Positions 16,748-25,514 of a stretch of DNA of 64,000 bases are shown in pieces. Below the pieces are notes generated by a model. That model was not told the DNA's origin. It was given only the letters and a program-made list of their open reading frames with translations, and ran no database searches. Where the stretch lies: positions 124,001 through 188,000 of the forward strand of contig JABHBL010000102.1 of the NCBI GenBank assembly GCA_018673925.1, read 5' to 3'. The position numbers were made by a program, and so were the translations under genes. The stretch is from Fidelibacterota bacterium (GTDB lineage: Bacteria; Fidelibacterota; UBA8477; JABMPR01). Positions within the stretch are counted from its first letter, which is position 1; every line of letters begins with the position of its first letter.

Positions 16748-17881
16748 TTAATTCCTCTCGATAATGGTTGCGATACCCTGCCCAGTTCCAATACACATGG
16801 TTGCCAGTCCGTATTTGGTATCGTTCTGTTCCATCACATTGAGCAAGGTGGTTATAATTCTGGCTCCTGAGCACCCCAGGGGATGTCCAAGTGCAATAGC
16901 CCCACCATTTAGATTGATCTTCTCAGTTGGCCAATCTCCTTTGCGAATGACATAAAGCGATTGAGCTCCAAAAGCCTCGTTCAATTCGATGGTATCCATT
17001 TGATCCAGGGTCATACCCACATTTTTAAGTGCTTTTTCAGTAGCAGGCAGTGGTCCTGAACCCATAAGCGTTGGATCTACACCGGCGACAGCGCGAGAGA
17101 TAATTTTGGCTCTGATCTTGAGGCCTAATTCTTCAGCCTTGGTATTGCTCATGACGAGCACAGCTGCGGCACCAACACTGATGGGACTGGATGTTGCTGC
17201 AGTAATGCTGCCTTCCTCTAAAAATGCCGGTGACAGTGATTTGATCTTAGCCACATCTGGTTCTCTGGGACCTTCATCTTTGGTGACGCGAATGCCTTCG
17301 ATTTCAATGGGAACCACTTCGTTATCAAATTTTCCTGCAGCTTGAGCAACCAGCGCCTTTTTGTGTGATGCAATGGCAAAGGCTTCCTGATCCTCGCGAT
17401 TTATATCTAACTCCTGAGCAAGATTTTCAGCAGTTTCACCCATACCCATGTAGTAATCAATTTCATAGAGCTCTGGATTAAAATCCGGATTATAGCCTCC
17501 CATGGGCACACCAAACATGTCCTCCACACCAGCCGCAATACCGATCTCCTTATCACCAGCCATAATGGCGGTACTCAGTTGATGGAGGGCGTCCATGGAA
17601 GATCCACAAAAACGATTCACCGTACTGCCTGTAGTAGTATTTGGCAAACCTGATAGCAGGGCAACACCGCGGCCCATCAACATCCCCTGATTTCCCTCAG
17701 GAAAAGCACAACCCAGCACGAGATCATCCACCTCGTCAGGCTTTACAGCAGGATTTCTCGCCATTAAGGCCTTGACGACCTGAGCGGTAATATCATCGGG
17801 TCTCATACCGATCATTTCACCATTTTTAAGACCTATTGGACTCCGCACTGCGTCAACAATTACACTATATCTTTCACTCAT
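16748..17881 (-). CDS. fadA: Acetyl-CoA acyltransferase (3-ketoacyl-CoA thiolase, FadA)
   Basis: 377 aa, slightly shorter than the common 390. The nucleophile is Cys92 in [11 protein letters not shown]. The second active-site region is [17 protein letters not shown], and the second catalytic Cys is in [10 protein letters not shown] near the C-terminus. It cleaves 3-ketoacyl-CoA with CoA to acetyl-CoA and a shortened acyl-CoA. It sits between the acyl-CoA dehydrogenase (19-nt gap) and the FadN-like gene, so the whole beta-oxidation cycle is encoded in one unit. Confidence 0.94.
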   Translation of the reverse strand: MSERYSVIVDAVRSPIGLKNGEMIGMRPDDITAQVVKALMARNPAVKPDEVDDLVLGCAFPEGNQGMLMGRGVALLSGLPNTTTGSTVNRFCGSSMDALHQLSTAIMAGDKEIGIAAGVEDMFGVPMGGYNPDFNPELYEIDYYMGMGETAENLAQELDINREDQEAFAIASHKKALVAQAAGKFDNEVVPIEIEGIRVTKDEGPREPDVAKIKSLSPAFLEEGSITAATSSPISVGAAAVLVMSNTKAEELGLKIRAKIISRAVAGVDPTLMGSGPLPATEKALKNVGMTLDQMDTIELNEAFGAQSLYVIRKGDWPTEKINLNGGAIALGHPLGCSGARIITTLLNVMEQNDTKYGLATMCIGTGQGIATIIERN

Positions 17882-17900
17882 TTAATTAACTCCTCATTCC

Positions 17901-19673
17901 TTAATCATTCAGCGGATACAAACCGCGTTTGAGTAGAAGCTGGAAAATCACCTTTTGCTCTTCAATAACGTCAGCATGATAGTCCAAATCAGATAATGCT
18001 TCATTCAACTTGCCTAATTTTATCTTGCGATCTTCTTCAGGTAAGATATGTCTCAATATTTTTTGGCCATTGGAAACAATAACCTCAAGATTTCTGAGAA
18101 CAGAGACCCTCAACACTGATGCGACTTCATTCCGTCTGGGGTAGGTTTCATCCAACTGTAAATATCTTCTCAGAACACTGAAAATGATCTGCTGGGCGAT
18201 GACCATATTAGCAAAGGCTTCAATCTCAAATTGAGTGTTCTTAAAATCCTGACCATACTTCAAAATGAGCTCATGGAGAGTTTTGAGAACAATTCCCCGA
18301 CCCAATTCAACTGCTTTAATCTCTTGGACCATTGCATGATCAGAAGGGATATCAGCTATTGGCATCCAACCGTCTCCCATCCCAAGAATCTGGTCTCGAA
18401 TGGGCAACTCTTCCAGGATAGCCTTTTTCATAGCGATTCCAGAAATAATCAGCTTGTTGATCTCGTTGGTTCCCTCAAAAATGCGATTGACACGTTCATC
18501 GCGTAGGAGACGAGCTAGTGGATACTCCTCAGAAAAACCATAGCCACCAAAGATCTGCACACCATCATCGGCATTAATCCACATTGCTTCAGAGGAAAAA
18601 ATCTTATTGGTGCTATTCTCGATAGCGTGGTCTTCAATTACAGAGTATAGATGGTTGTAGTATTCAGGATCATCCTCTTCGTAGCGCTCAACTGCTGAAT
18701 CAATTGATCCTGTTGATTGATAGGTGATAGTATCTGCTTCGTAGCAGCGAATCACCATATCAGCGAACTTACGCTGCATCATTCCAAAGGCAGTCAAAGG
18801 TTGGGCAAATTGCTTGCGCTCAACAGCGTAATCCAGGGCGGTTTTAATGACATGTTTAGCTCCACCCATTGTTACAGCACCCAGTTTCAGACGACCGATA
18901 TAGAGCACATTGAAGGCAACAGCAGCGCCCTTGCCTACTCCACCCAGTACATTTTCCACTGCTACCTTACAATCATTCAATACAAATGTTGTGGTGGAGG
19001 ATCCCTTAATTCCCAGCTTGTGTTCTTCTGGTCCACGCTCCCAACCAGTGCTTTCCTGATCCAGAATGAAGGCGGTCAACTTATCTCCATCAATCTTGGC
19101 AAAAACGACACCAATATCTGCCCAGCCTCCGTTGGTGATAAATTGCTTCACCCCGTTAAGAATGTAGTGTGTACCTTCCTCATTGAGCTTGGCTGAGGCG
19201 GTTCCATTGAGGGCATCTGACCCTGCTCCGGGTTCTGTCAGAGCATAAGAGCTCATCCATTCCCCACTCATCATTTTAGGAATATATTTTTCTCGTTGCT
19301 CGTCGGTTCCATACCAAAGAATGGGCAGCAAACCGATACCGGTATGATCGGTAACTGTAACCATTAGCGAGGAACTTTCACCAACTCCCATAGCCTCTAA
19401 GGCCAGGGCAGCAGCTGTTTTATCAAGTCCCATACCCCCATACTGTTCTGGGACATCCAGTCCCATCATCCCCATTTCCCCCATCTGCGTCATAAAATCT
19501 CTGGACAAAGCTTCATCAAGTTTTTCTATATCATCGGCACGAGGAGCAACAGCTTCTTTTGCGAAAGACTGTATCGCTTCAAAAAACTCTTTTTGATCAT
19601 CACTCCATTTTTCTCTGGTGAAGATTTCATCAACGCCAAAGGGTGTGGTTAAAAATGCGCCACCCTTATTCAT
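17901..19673 (-). CDS. fadE: Acyl-CoA dehydrogenase (FadE-type, long form)
   Basis: 590 aa, the length of the long bacterial acyl-CoA dehydrogenases such as B. subtilis FadE. The family signatures YALTEPGAGSDALNGTASAK (about residue 145) and QIFGGYGFSEEYPLARLLRD (about residue 390), and RIFEGTNEINKLI, are clear. It is an FAD enzyme that introduces the first double bond of beta-oxidation; electrons would pass to an electron-transfer flavoprotein not seen here. AAGGAG lies 6 nt before the ATG. The TetR gene is 35 nt upstream on the same strand. Confidence 0.94.
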   Translation of the reverse strand: MNKGGAFLTTPFGVDEIFTREKWSDDQKEFFEAIQSFAKEAVAPRADDIEKLDEALSRDFMTQMGEMGMMGLDVPEQYGGMGLDKTAAALALEAMGVGESSSLMVTVTDHTGIGLLPILWYGTDEQREKYIPKMMSGEWMSSYALTEPGAGSDALNGTASAKLNEEGTHYILNGVKQFITNGGWADIGVVFAKIDGDKLTAFILDQESTGWERGPEEHKLGIKGSSTTTFVLNDCKVAVENVLGGVGKGAAVAFNVLYIGRLKLGAVTMGGAKHVIKTALDYAVERKQFAQPLTAFGMMQRKFADMVIRCYEADTITYQSTGSIDSAVERYEEDDPEYYNHLYSVIEDHAIENSTNKIFSSEAMWINADDGVQIFGGYGFSEEYPLARLLRDERVNRIFEGTNEINKLIISGIAMKKAILEELPIRDQILGMGDGWMPIADIPSDHAMVQEIKAVELGRGIVLKTLHELILKYGQDFKNTQFEIEAFANMVIAQQIIFSVLRRYLQLDETYPRRNEVASVLRVSVLRNLEVIVSNGQKILRHILPEEDRKIKLGKLNEALSDLDYHADVIEEQKVIFQLLLKRGLYPLND

Positions 19674-19708
19674 CTCATTCTCCTTATTTTGGATAAAATT
19701 CTATTGTC

Positions 19709-20308
19709 TCAATCCTGGACGGCAATACCATCTAGAATGAGCTCCATATTCAAGTCTACATATTCTTCCAGTGAAAAGTCATTCGGTTTAAACAGTGCAA
19801 ACCAAATCATACCATGTAGAGAGGTCATGATTGACATGGCTATCATGCCTTCGTTAACATCCCTGAATTCCCCAAACTTTATGCCACGCTTGATGAGCGC
19901 TTCAAATTCGTTTAACACACTGCCGTATAGGTGACTCGCCATTTCCTTGATTTCTTTATCACGGTTGGCAAAGGCCCAGATTTCGGGCTCAACTAAAAAC
20001 CAGTTGGGATTCCTTTTAAACAACTTGGCCGTGAACTTGGCAATGTGGAGAATGATCTCCCGAGATGGTTTTGCACGCATCAACCCACCACGTTCAATGG
20101 GGGAAAATTGATCCATCCAGTGTTCAATTAGAGCAATAAATAAATCCCGTTTGCTTTGAAAGTGATGATATAGGGCTCCTTTACTCAAGCCAATCTCTTG
20201 AACAATATCATCCATTCTCGCCTCGGAATAACCCTTCTTTACAAATATGGTAAGGGCTGCTTCTAATATTTCGATTCGACGTTCTGAGCTGGGTCTTCTC
20301 TCTGTCAT
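19709..20308 (-). CDS. TetR-family regulator of the fad operon
   Basis: 199 aa from ATG 20308. This start has TTAAGG six nt upstream, gives the standard TetR N-terminus (MTERRPSSERRIEILEAALT), and leaves the promoter and operator upstream; a longer reading would cover them. The helix-turn-helix is in MDDIVQEIGLSKGALYHHFQ. The C-terminal ligand domain probably senses an acyl-CoA, as in other TetR-type FadR proteins. It is the first gene of tetR-fadE-fadA-fadN, so it represses itself and the pathway. The ligand is inferred from the operon. Confidence 0.92.
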   Translation of the reverse strand: MTERRPSSERRIEILEAALTIFVKKGYSEARMDDIVQEIGLSKGALYHHFQSKRDLFIALIEHWMDQFSPIERGGLMRAKPSREIILHIAKFTAKLFKRNPNWFLVEPEIWAFANRDKEIKEMASHLYGSVLNEFEALIKRGIKFGEFRDVNEGMIAMSIMTSLHGMIWFALFKPNDFSLEEYVDLNMELILDGIAVQD

Positions 20309-20334
20309 ATCTGGCCTTAATATTATTTCATTAC

Positions 20335-20360
20335 TTACATACCGACTGGTCGGTATGTAA
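20335..20360. promoter_or_regulatory. TetR operator palindrome
   Basis: Perfect 12-bp arms, TTACATACCGAC (20335-20346) and its complement GTCGGTATGTAA (20349-20360), flank a 2-bp centre. It lies 26 bp upstream of the regulator ATG and touches the -10 element of the candidate minus-strand promoter, so binding should block initiation. The length and symmetry fit a TetR-family dimer or pair of dimers. Confidence 0.88.
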
Positions 20361-20386
20361 TATAGACCTTTACTATCCTTCTGCAA
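20359..20386 (-). promoter_or_regulatory. Promoter of the tetR-fad operon
   Basis: On the minus strand TTGCAG (20386-20381) and TATATT (20364-20359) are 16 bp apart. The -10 element runs into the operator palindrome, so the transcription start lies within it. Confidence 0.7.
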
Positions 20387-20495
20387 GGAAGGTTTGTGAG
20401 TCGCTAAAAAAGAGTCTGTTCTGGAGGTCAAATGAACCCTATCATTCAATGCTTACCATTTTTTGAATGCAAATCCTCGCCTGAGATTTATATTA

Positions 20496-20525
20496 TTGTT
20501 ATTTAGCAGTTATTCATTTTATACA
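20496..20525 (+). promoter_or_regulatory. Candidate promoter of the di-haem peroxidase gene
   Basis: TTGTTA (20496-20501) and TATACA (20520-20525) are 18 bp apart. AAGGGG (20536-20541) follows as the ribosome site 8 nt before the ATG. A 7-bp inverted repeat (CATTCAA 20443-20449, TTGAATG 20463-20469) lies just upstream. Confidence 0.5.
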
Positions 20526-20549
20526 ATTAAATAATAAGGGGAAATTAGA

Positions 20550-21554
20550 ATGCAGAGAAGTGTGCTATTTATGGTCATGAGTTTGATGATTTTGGTGTTA
20601 ATTCAGTGTGGTGGGAAAACAGATGAACAACCTCCAGAGGATTTGACCTACCAACAAGAAATTCTCGACAAGGTAAAACCAATGTTCGCTGTGGTTCCGG
20701 ATATGATGCCGGGTTCTAAAAATGATACAGAAGCTCGGGTCAAGCTTGGGGAAAAACTCTATTTTGAAACTGCTCTATCCAATACAGGTGATATGTCGTG
20801 TAATACCTGCCATGATCTTGCAAAAGCGGGAGTTGATAACAAACCTACATCAGAGGGGACCAATGGCATTCCAGGTACCAGAAATTCCCCGACTGTTTTT
20901 AACGCAGGATTTCACTTTTCTCAATTCTGGGACGGACGTGCTGCAGATCTAAATGAGCAGGCTGGTGGACCCATTTTAAATCCAGCTGAAATGGCAATTT
21001 CTGATTCCGCCACTGCCGTAGCTAAAATCAAAGCCATTCCTGAGTACACTGAATTATTTACGAAAGCCTTTGGTGAGAATAGCATTGATTATGAAAATAT
21101 TACAGAAGCCCTCGCTGCATTTGAGCGTACACTAGTAACACATGATCGTTTTGATTCATATCTAAAAGGCGATCTGACGGCTATCACCAAGGCTGAGGTT
21201 GAAGGTTTGGATCTCTTCCTGGCTAAAGCTTGCGTAACCTGCCACATGGGCTCGATGATGGGTGCAAACATGTATCAGAAAAATGGTCTCATTAAACCAT
21301 ACCACAATTTGGAGGATGAAGGTCGATTTGAGGTAACCGGGATAGAGCAAGACAAGTTTATGTTCAAAGTCCCTACTCTGAGAAATATTGAGTTGACCGG
21401 CCCTTACTTCCACGATGGTGGAGTAGCAAGTCTAGAAAAAACCATCCAAATGATGGGTGATATGCAGTTGATGCAACAGATTTCAGACGAAGAAGCTGCT
21501 AAAATTGCTGGCTTCCTGAAAACCATGAATGGAAAGCAGTTTACACAGGGTTAG
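20550..21554 (+). CDS. Di-haem cytochrome c peroxidase family lipoprotein
   Basis: 334 aa. A lipoprotein signal ends at Cys20 (LVLIQC). Two c-type haem sites are visible: Cys84-Asn-Thr-Cys87-His88 and Cys228-Val-Thr-Cys231-His232. Motifs RNSPTVFNAGF, FWDGRAADLNEQAGGPI and FKVPTLRNIELTGPYFHDGG are typical of the CcpA/MauG family. It probably reduces hydrogen peroxide in the periplasm with electrons from a small cytochrome. A MauG-like oxidative role cannot be excluded. It is divergent from the tetR-fad operon with its own promoter. Confidence 0.92.
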   Translation: MQRSVLFMVMSLMILVLIQCGGKTDEQPPEDLTYQQEILDKVKPMFAVVPDMMPGSKNDTEARVKLGEKLYFETALSNTGDMSCNTCHDLAKAGVDNKPTSEGTNGIPGTRNSPTVFNAGFHFSQFWDGRAADLNEQAGGPILNPAEMAISDSATAVAKIKAIPEYTELFTKAFGENSIDYENITEALAAFERTLVTHDRFDSYLKGDLTAITKAEVEGLDLFLAKACVTCHMGSMMGANMYQKNGLIKPYHNLEDEGRFEVTGIEQDKFMFKVPTLRNIELTGPYFHDGGVASLEKTIQMMGDMQLMQQISDEEAAKIAGFLKTMNGKQFTQG

Positions 21555-21563
21555 GATTCTGAA

Positions 21564-21600
21564 AAATCTTGCGAAGGGTTAACAAACCTTCGCAAGATTT
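21564..21600. terminator. Bidirectional terminator between convergent genes
   Basis: Perfect 14-bp arms (21564-21577 and 21587-21600) with a 9-nt loop. The arms end in AAA/TTT, giving a short T tract on either strand. It separates the peroxidase gene from the end of the ten-gene minus-strand run. Confidence 0.8.
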
Positions 21601-21601
21601 G

Positions 21602-22045
21602 TTAATGATCGATGTAAAAAGTCAGGATTGACGCGCTTAAGTCCCCACCCAACAACCCTGTGATAATCACAAGCAAGGCTACTACCGTACTCAATATTGG
21701 AAAGATCCACCAATGCATGGCCCAGTCCTTTTTCTCCAGGACTGCAAAGGTGCGACCTACAGCTAGCAGAATAATGAGCCACACCATAGCATTTCCCATA
21801 GAAGCATGTTTATCAAAAGCCTCTATCACTCCCTGGTGGAGCGTTTTCTGATTAGCAACAAGGGTTTCAGCCATATTGCCACTGATGGCTGCGAAAATGG
21901 CAAAGACACCAGCCATTAATTGCAGGAGAAAGGCGGTCTGTGTGTGCTGCTCCTGGCTCCTCGATGCACCATATACTTCAAAGCCAGCTGCAACCACCAA
22001 AATTGCGATTGGGAAATGAACAAAAAAGGGATGCAATTCAGCCAT
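21602..22045 (-). CDS. DUF2231-like four-helix inner-membrane protein
   Basis: 147 aa starting MAELHPFFVHFPIAILVVAAGFEVYG; HPxxVHFPIA is the mark of DUF2231-type membrane proteins. Four membrane helices are apparent. Members are often found near cytochromes or redox proteins, but no firm function is known. It is 4 nt after the Omp28-like gene, and is the last gene of the run that begins at 28901. Confidence 0.8.
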   Translation of the reverse strand: MAELHPFFVHFPIAILVVAAGFEVYGASRSQEQHTQTAFLLQLMAGVFAIFAAISGNMAETLVANQKTLHQGVIEAFDKHASMGNAMVWLIILLAVGRTFAVLEKKDWAMHWWIFPILSTVVALLVIITGLLGGDLSASILTFYIDH

Positions 22046-22049
22046 ATCG

Positions 22050-23318
22050 CTAATAGAGATTTTGTTTATGAGATTGCAGTACAGCTTTGTCTAAATCAGA
22101 TTGTACAAAAACTAATAAGTTCATGGGACCAGTGGCACCATAATCATCTGGTTTCTTCAAACTGTGCTGAATTGTGCTGAGGCCACTCAATACGCCCATA
22201 GGGTTGGAAGTCATATCACGCATCACATCCATATGTATAGTTTCACCATTTGAACCGGCATATTCGATGCTGTCTTCTAAAACCAGCGACCATATTGTTA
22301 TGTCAGTCACAGTTGATGAAAAGCTGTTCAAGTCAAATTCAAGATGCAGGCTATCTAAACTCTCTGCAACGTCGATGGGACTGATATAAACAGGAGTCAT
22401 ATCCTGAGAGGCATTGAAAACCCGCCCAGACCAGTCATCCTCATCGAGAGATGAAACCAGGGTTCCATCCAGAACCAATCCTGGAGCAGCAAAAATATTG
22501 TAGTAGGCTCTACGACCTTCAACATCGACAGGATTGTATAGATTCATAGGGTCAAAAGGATCTGTCCAATTCACATGGTATCGGACTAAGCTAAAATCTT
22601 CTGGAAATGCTACTGAAATATTGTCAAGGTAGTGGTTCGCCTCAGGACAATTCACACAACCAGTATTCGTAAATAACTCTGCTAACACCACCTTGTTGAT
22701 GGACAATTCAATTTCATAAAATAAGGCTTCAATGAGATTGTGGTCAGCATCGTAACATTCGATGATAAGTTCAACAAACCCTGGCTCTTCTCCCAAAATA
22801 ACAAGCTTGGTATTTTCTCCGAGAATATTTTCTATTCCCAGGCGACCTCCAGGATTCTGTTCACCTACAATCACTGCAACAGAGTCAAGAACATTAAGTT
22901 GATCGTTTGAGAGTTCTGTGGAAAAATCCAAGGTTTGGCTAGCTCCAACATCGATCAATAGTGGGATTGATTCAGTGATGCGGATGTGGAGTGAATATGT
23001 AGCGGTCGTGGCTTCAACTTCTGGATTTGATATTGGATTGTAACGAAAGAAAAGTTTAAGATTGCCAGTGCTCAGGCCGATAATTTCAAGCTCTCTTCCA
23101 CTTGATGGGCTCACTACATCAATTACCTCTGCAATGTTCTCATCAAGTCCTTCAATGAGTGAGAAATCCCCTCCCTCGATCTGAATTGAGACTGTATCCC
23201 CGATGACGAGGTTAATGCGTTCAATGGTCGCTTTGGATTCAATTTGGATTTCGTCGGGCCTCCAATCACAGGATCCAATTATCAAAACTGCTGATATGAT
23301 GGTAAGCAGTTTTTTCAT
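22050..23318 (-). CDS. Omp28-related lipoprotein with a CxxC thioredoxin-like region
   Basis: 422 aa from ATG 23318, which overlaps the upstream stop in an ATGA. A lipoprotein signal ends at Cys17 (LIIGSC). Residues 20-205 look like beta-sandwich domains. From about residue 210, VVLAELFTNTGCVNCPEANH (CxxC at 221 and 224), LVRYHVNWTDPFD and the later YYNIFAAPGLVLDG resemble the Omp28 family, which has a thioredoxin-like fold. The CxxC could take part in disulfide exchange at the outer membrane. It is coupled to the beta-barrel gene and close to a TlpA gene, so a joint envelope thiol role is likely but unproven. Confidence 0.78.
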   Translation of the reverse strand: MKKLLTIISAVLIIGSCDWRPDEIQIESKATIERINLVIGDTVSIQIEGGDFSLIEGLDENIAEVIDVVSPSSGRELEIIGLSTGNLKLFFRYNPISNPEVEATTATYSLHIRITESIPLLIDVGASQTLDFSTELSNDQLNVLDSVAVIVGEQNPGGRLGIENILGENTKLVILGEEPGFVELIIECYDADHNLIEALFYEIELSINKVVLAELFTNTGCVNCPEANHYLDNISVAFPEDFSLVRYHVNWTDPFDPMNLYNPVDVEGRRAYYNIFAAPGLVLDGTLVSSLDEDDWSGRVFNASQDMTPVYISPIDVAESLDSLHLEFDLNSFSSTVTDITIWSLVLEDSIEYAGSNGETIHMDVMRDMTSNPMGVLSGLSTIQHSLKKPDDYGATGPMNLLVFVQSDLDKAVLQSHKQNLY

Positions 23319-25012
23319 AATCGCCACTCCAGAGCCATACGGAATCCCTCAAAGGGATTCAGAACGCGACAAACACCCCCGGTACACCGAACGCCACCCT
23401 TTTCCTTACCATAAGATGCTCGTAACCATAGCCCATCCATGGGTTTCACAGATATTTCACCACTTACCCAATGTTGGATTTCTTCATCATTCGTCATTAG
23501 ACTTGGATCATTACTTGTATCCCAGATAATTGCGGCAGAATAATTATGATTATAATCAGCACTGGCAATAAAATGCCCACTCTGGAAGTCATGACCCTCA
23601 AGAACATCCCCTTCATACAATTCCCCATAAACCTTGGAGGTCTGCAATTCAACAACTGTGGATAAAACCAGTGTTTCATTTGGGTGCCAGGACAGGTATG
23701 CCGGTACAAGGGTAAAATGCTCCATAATCTCAGCAGCGGACTGTCCACTGAGAACAGATCTGGTGTAGGCTATCAACAATCTCTGATAAAAACTCGAACC
23801 AGAATACTCAAATTCTGCATAATATTCCTGCCAGGGATTCTGGTTTAAATCCTGTGTGGGTAGGACTCCAGGTGCACCATCTGGTGAAGACTGGGAAGTT
23901 TGTGCTCCGTTGATGACCATTGACCATGAGTCTGAAAGTGTTTTTCTCAATTCCAGATTCCAGCCCAATTCATCACCATAATCGACAGGGTGGGTCACAT
24001 TCCCCAATAGACTAATATCATGTTCTCTGATTCCAGTAGGCCCCATTTGCCAGGGCAGTGGTTTTGTGGCCAGGAGCATAGGATCACGTTTTTGTGAGGA
24101 TGTTTCGGGACCGTTGAGATAGCGCTTATACTCAAACAAGGTGGTAAACCATTCAGGAAACCAGTTCAGCTGCAGATTAAAAGCCTGGCCTTCCTGGCTA
24201 TAATTTGGATCGGTACTAATTAAACTTTGTCCATTCTCCAGTTGTTGTATACTCTGATTGGATATGGGATAATCAAAAGCTTTCCAGGTCTTATTGTACT
24301 CTAGATACAAATCCCAATTTTCTCCATAAATGGACTGTCCCCAGCCAGCCTGAAGGGCGTTCATTTTTTGAGTCACTGTATCTGTGACAATAGATCCCAT
24401 ATCTGCATCCAATTCCTGCCAAACGAAATCTGACTCCATCCGACTTGCAATAAAGTAGGGGATCAGAGACCACACACCACTCTCACTATTCAGGGTTGCT
24501 TCAGCGCCTGCTAGTTCAAAGGTAGCTTCTCCATCAGGTTCGCGAAGATCAGAGCTGGGAGAATAAAAACGATACTGATTTTTAAATCCAGCAAGGAGAT
24601 CAATTTCATGATTTTCAAGAAAAACTGAGGAAAATCGCAATCCCATAATCTCATTATCAAAATCTATTGCCTGGTTTTCATCAAGATTCAGGGCTAAACC
24701 TCTGCCAAAAACAGCAGAAATATCACCAATCTCAAGGGAGCGGGCATTTCCAATATAGCTCAGGAAAAAACGATCTATACCCTGGTACTCAAAACCATAT
24801 TCTGGAGGTTGACTTGATTCTACGGATAAATCCAGATACCATTGGCCAAGCTCAATGGATCCATTTATAAAATTTTCGAAATAATTGTAATCTGTACCGA
24901 CTTGTTCACCGCGGCCAAGGTTGGACTTGAGACCAAGGTTCCAGGACACTCCCTCTGCTATTAGAACAAGCGGAATCGTAAGGAGGATGAGTGTTCTGAG
25001 CAAGTAGAACAA
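23315..25012 (-). CDS. Predicted outer-membrane beta-barrel protein (DUF6029-like)
   Basis: 565 aa with a signal peptide (MFYLLRTLILLTIPLVLIAEG). The rest alternates polar and aromatic residues in short strands, with frequent Trp/Tyr and a terminal LEWRL, as in outer-membrane barrels. The stretch YGFEYQGIDRFFLSYIGNAR then LEIGDISAVFGRGLALNL resembles the DUF6029 group found in FCB bacteria. It lies 10 nt after a TlpA-like gene and overlaps the Omp28-like gene by 4 nt, so all three are probably made together. No function is established. Confidence 0.72.
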   Translation of the reverse strand: MFYLLRTLILLTIPLVLIAEGVSWNLGLKSNLGRGEQVGTDYNYFENFINGSIELGQWYLDLSVESSQPPEYGFEYQGIDRFFLSYIGNARSLEIGDISAVFGRGLALNLDENQAIDFDNEIMGLRFSSVFLENHEIDLLAGFKNQYRFYSPSSDLREPDGEATFELAGAEATLNSESGVWSLIPYFIASRMESDFVWQELDADMGSIVTDTVTQKMNALQAGWGQSIYGENWDLYLEYNKTWKAFDYPISNQSIQQLENGQSLISTDPNYSQEGQAFNLQLNWFPEWFTTLFEYKRYLNGPETSSQKRDPMLLATKPLPWQMGPTGIREHDISLLGNVTHPVDYGDELGWNLELRKTLSDSWSMVINGAQTSQSSPDGAPGVLPTQDLNQNPWQEYYAEFEYSGSSFYQRLLIAYTRSVLSGQSAAEIMEHFTLVPAYLSWHPNETLVLSTVVELQTSKVYGELYEGDVLEGHDFQSGHFIASADYNHNYSAAIIWDTSNDPSLMTNDEEIQHWVSGEISVKPMDGLWLRASYGKEKGGVRCTGGVCRVLNPFEGFRMALEWRL

Positions 25013-25022
25013 AAGGGGTGGA

Positions 25023-25514
25023 TCAGCTCTTTTTCTGAAGGGTTAGCGCTTTTTTAATTTCAATTTCCATCTGGGCTTCATCACCAGGAAGATAACCAGT
25101 ATGCTCCCATAGAATCTTACCATTGGCATCAACCAGAATTGAGAACGGCATGGCAGTGGTATTAAAATTTTTGTATAATTTTTGTTCAGTATCAAGGAGT
25201 ATGGTATATTCAAGTTTTTGTGACTTAACCATGGATTTTACTCGACCAACTGTACGAGAATCATCAATAGAAATACCGATGACTTGAACATTTTGATCAG
25301 CATAAGTTTCGCTGATGCGATTCAAATGTTTCATCTCTTTTCGGCAAGGAACACAATAAGTTGCCCAGAAATTAATGAGAGTTACCTGGCCTTCGACCAA
25401 CTTGTTTAGACTATGGGTCTTATTCTTCATGTCTTTCAGATTGACCTTGGGTAGGTTTTTTTCCTGACCAAAAGAGAGGGTAACAATCAGGAGGAGGGGC
25501 AGTAATCGCATCAT
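25023..25514 (-). CDS. TlpA/ResA-like periplasmic thiol-disulfide protein
   Basis: 163 aa. A signal peptide (MMRLLPLLLIVTLSFG) is followed by a redoxin domain. The active site is Cys54-Val-Pro-Cys57 in FWATYCVPCRKEM; the cis-Pro loop is TTAMPFSILVDANGK. It should keep exported thiols reduced or serve cytochrome maturation. Its start overlaps the stop of the T9SS-sorted protein by 4 nt, and the next gene is a beta-barrel. The Cys-containing partners on both sides are plausible substrates, by inference. Confidence 0.9.
   Translation of the reverse strand: MMRLLPLLLIVTLSFGQEKNLPKVNLKDMKNKTHSLNKLVEGQVTLINFWATYCVPCRKEMKHLNRISETYADQNVQVIGISIDDSRTVGRVKSMVKSQKLEYTILLDTEQKLYKNFNTTAMPFSILVDANGKILWEHTGYLPGDEAQMEIEIKKALTLQKKS

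Noticed and set aside
16746-16874. N-terminal extension of the FadN-like protein
   Set aside because: It would overlap the thiolase gene and lacks homology; the ATG at 16745 gives the standard NAD-binding start.
20309-20449. N-terminal extension of the TetR regulator
   Set aside because: It covers the operator and promoter and has no resemblance to TetR N-termini.
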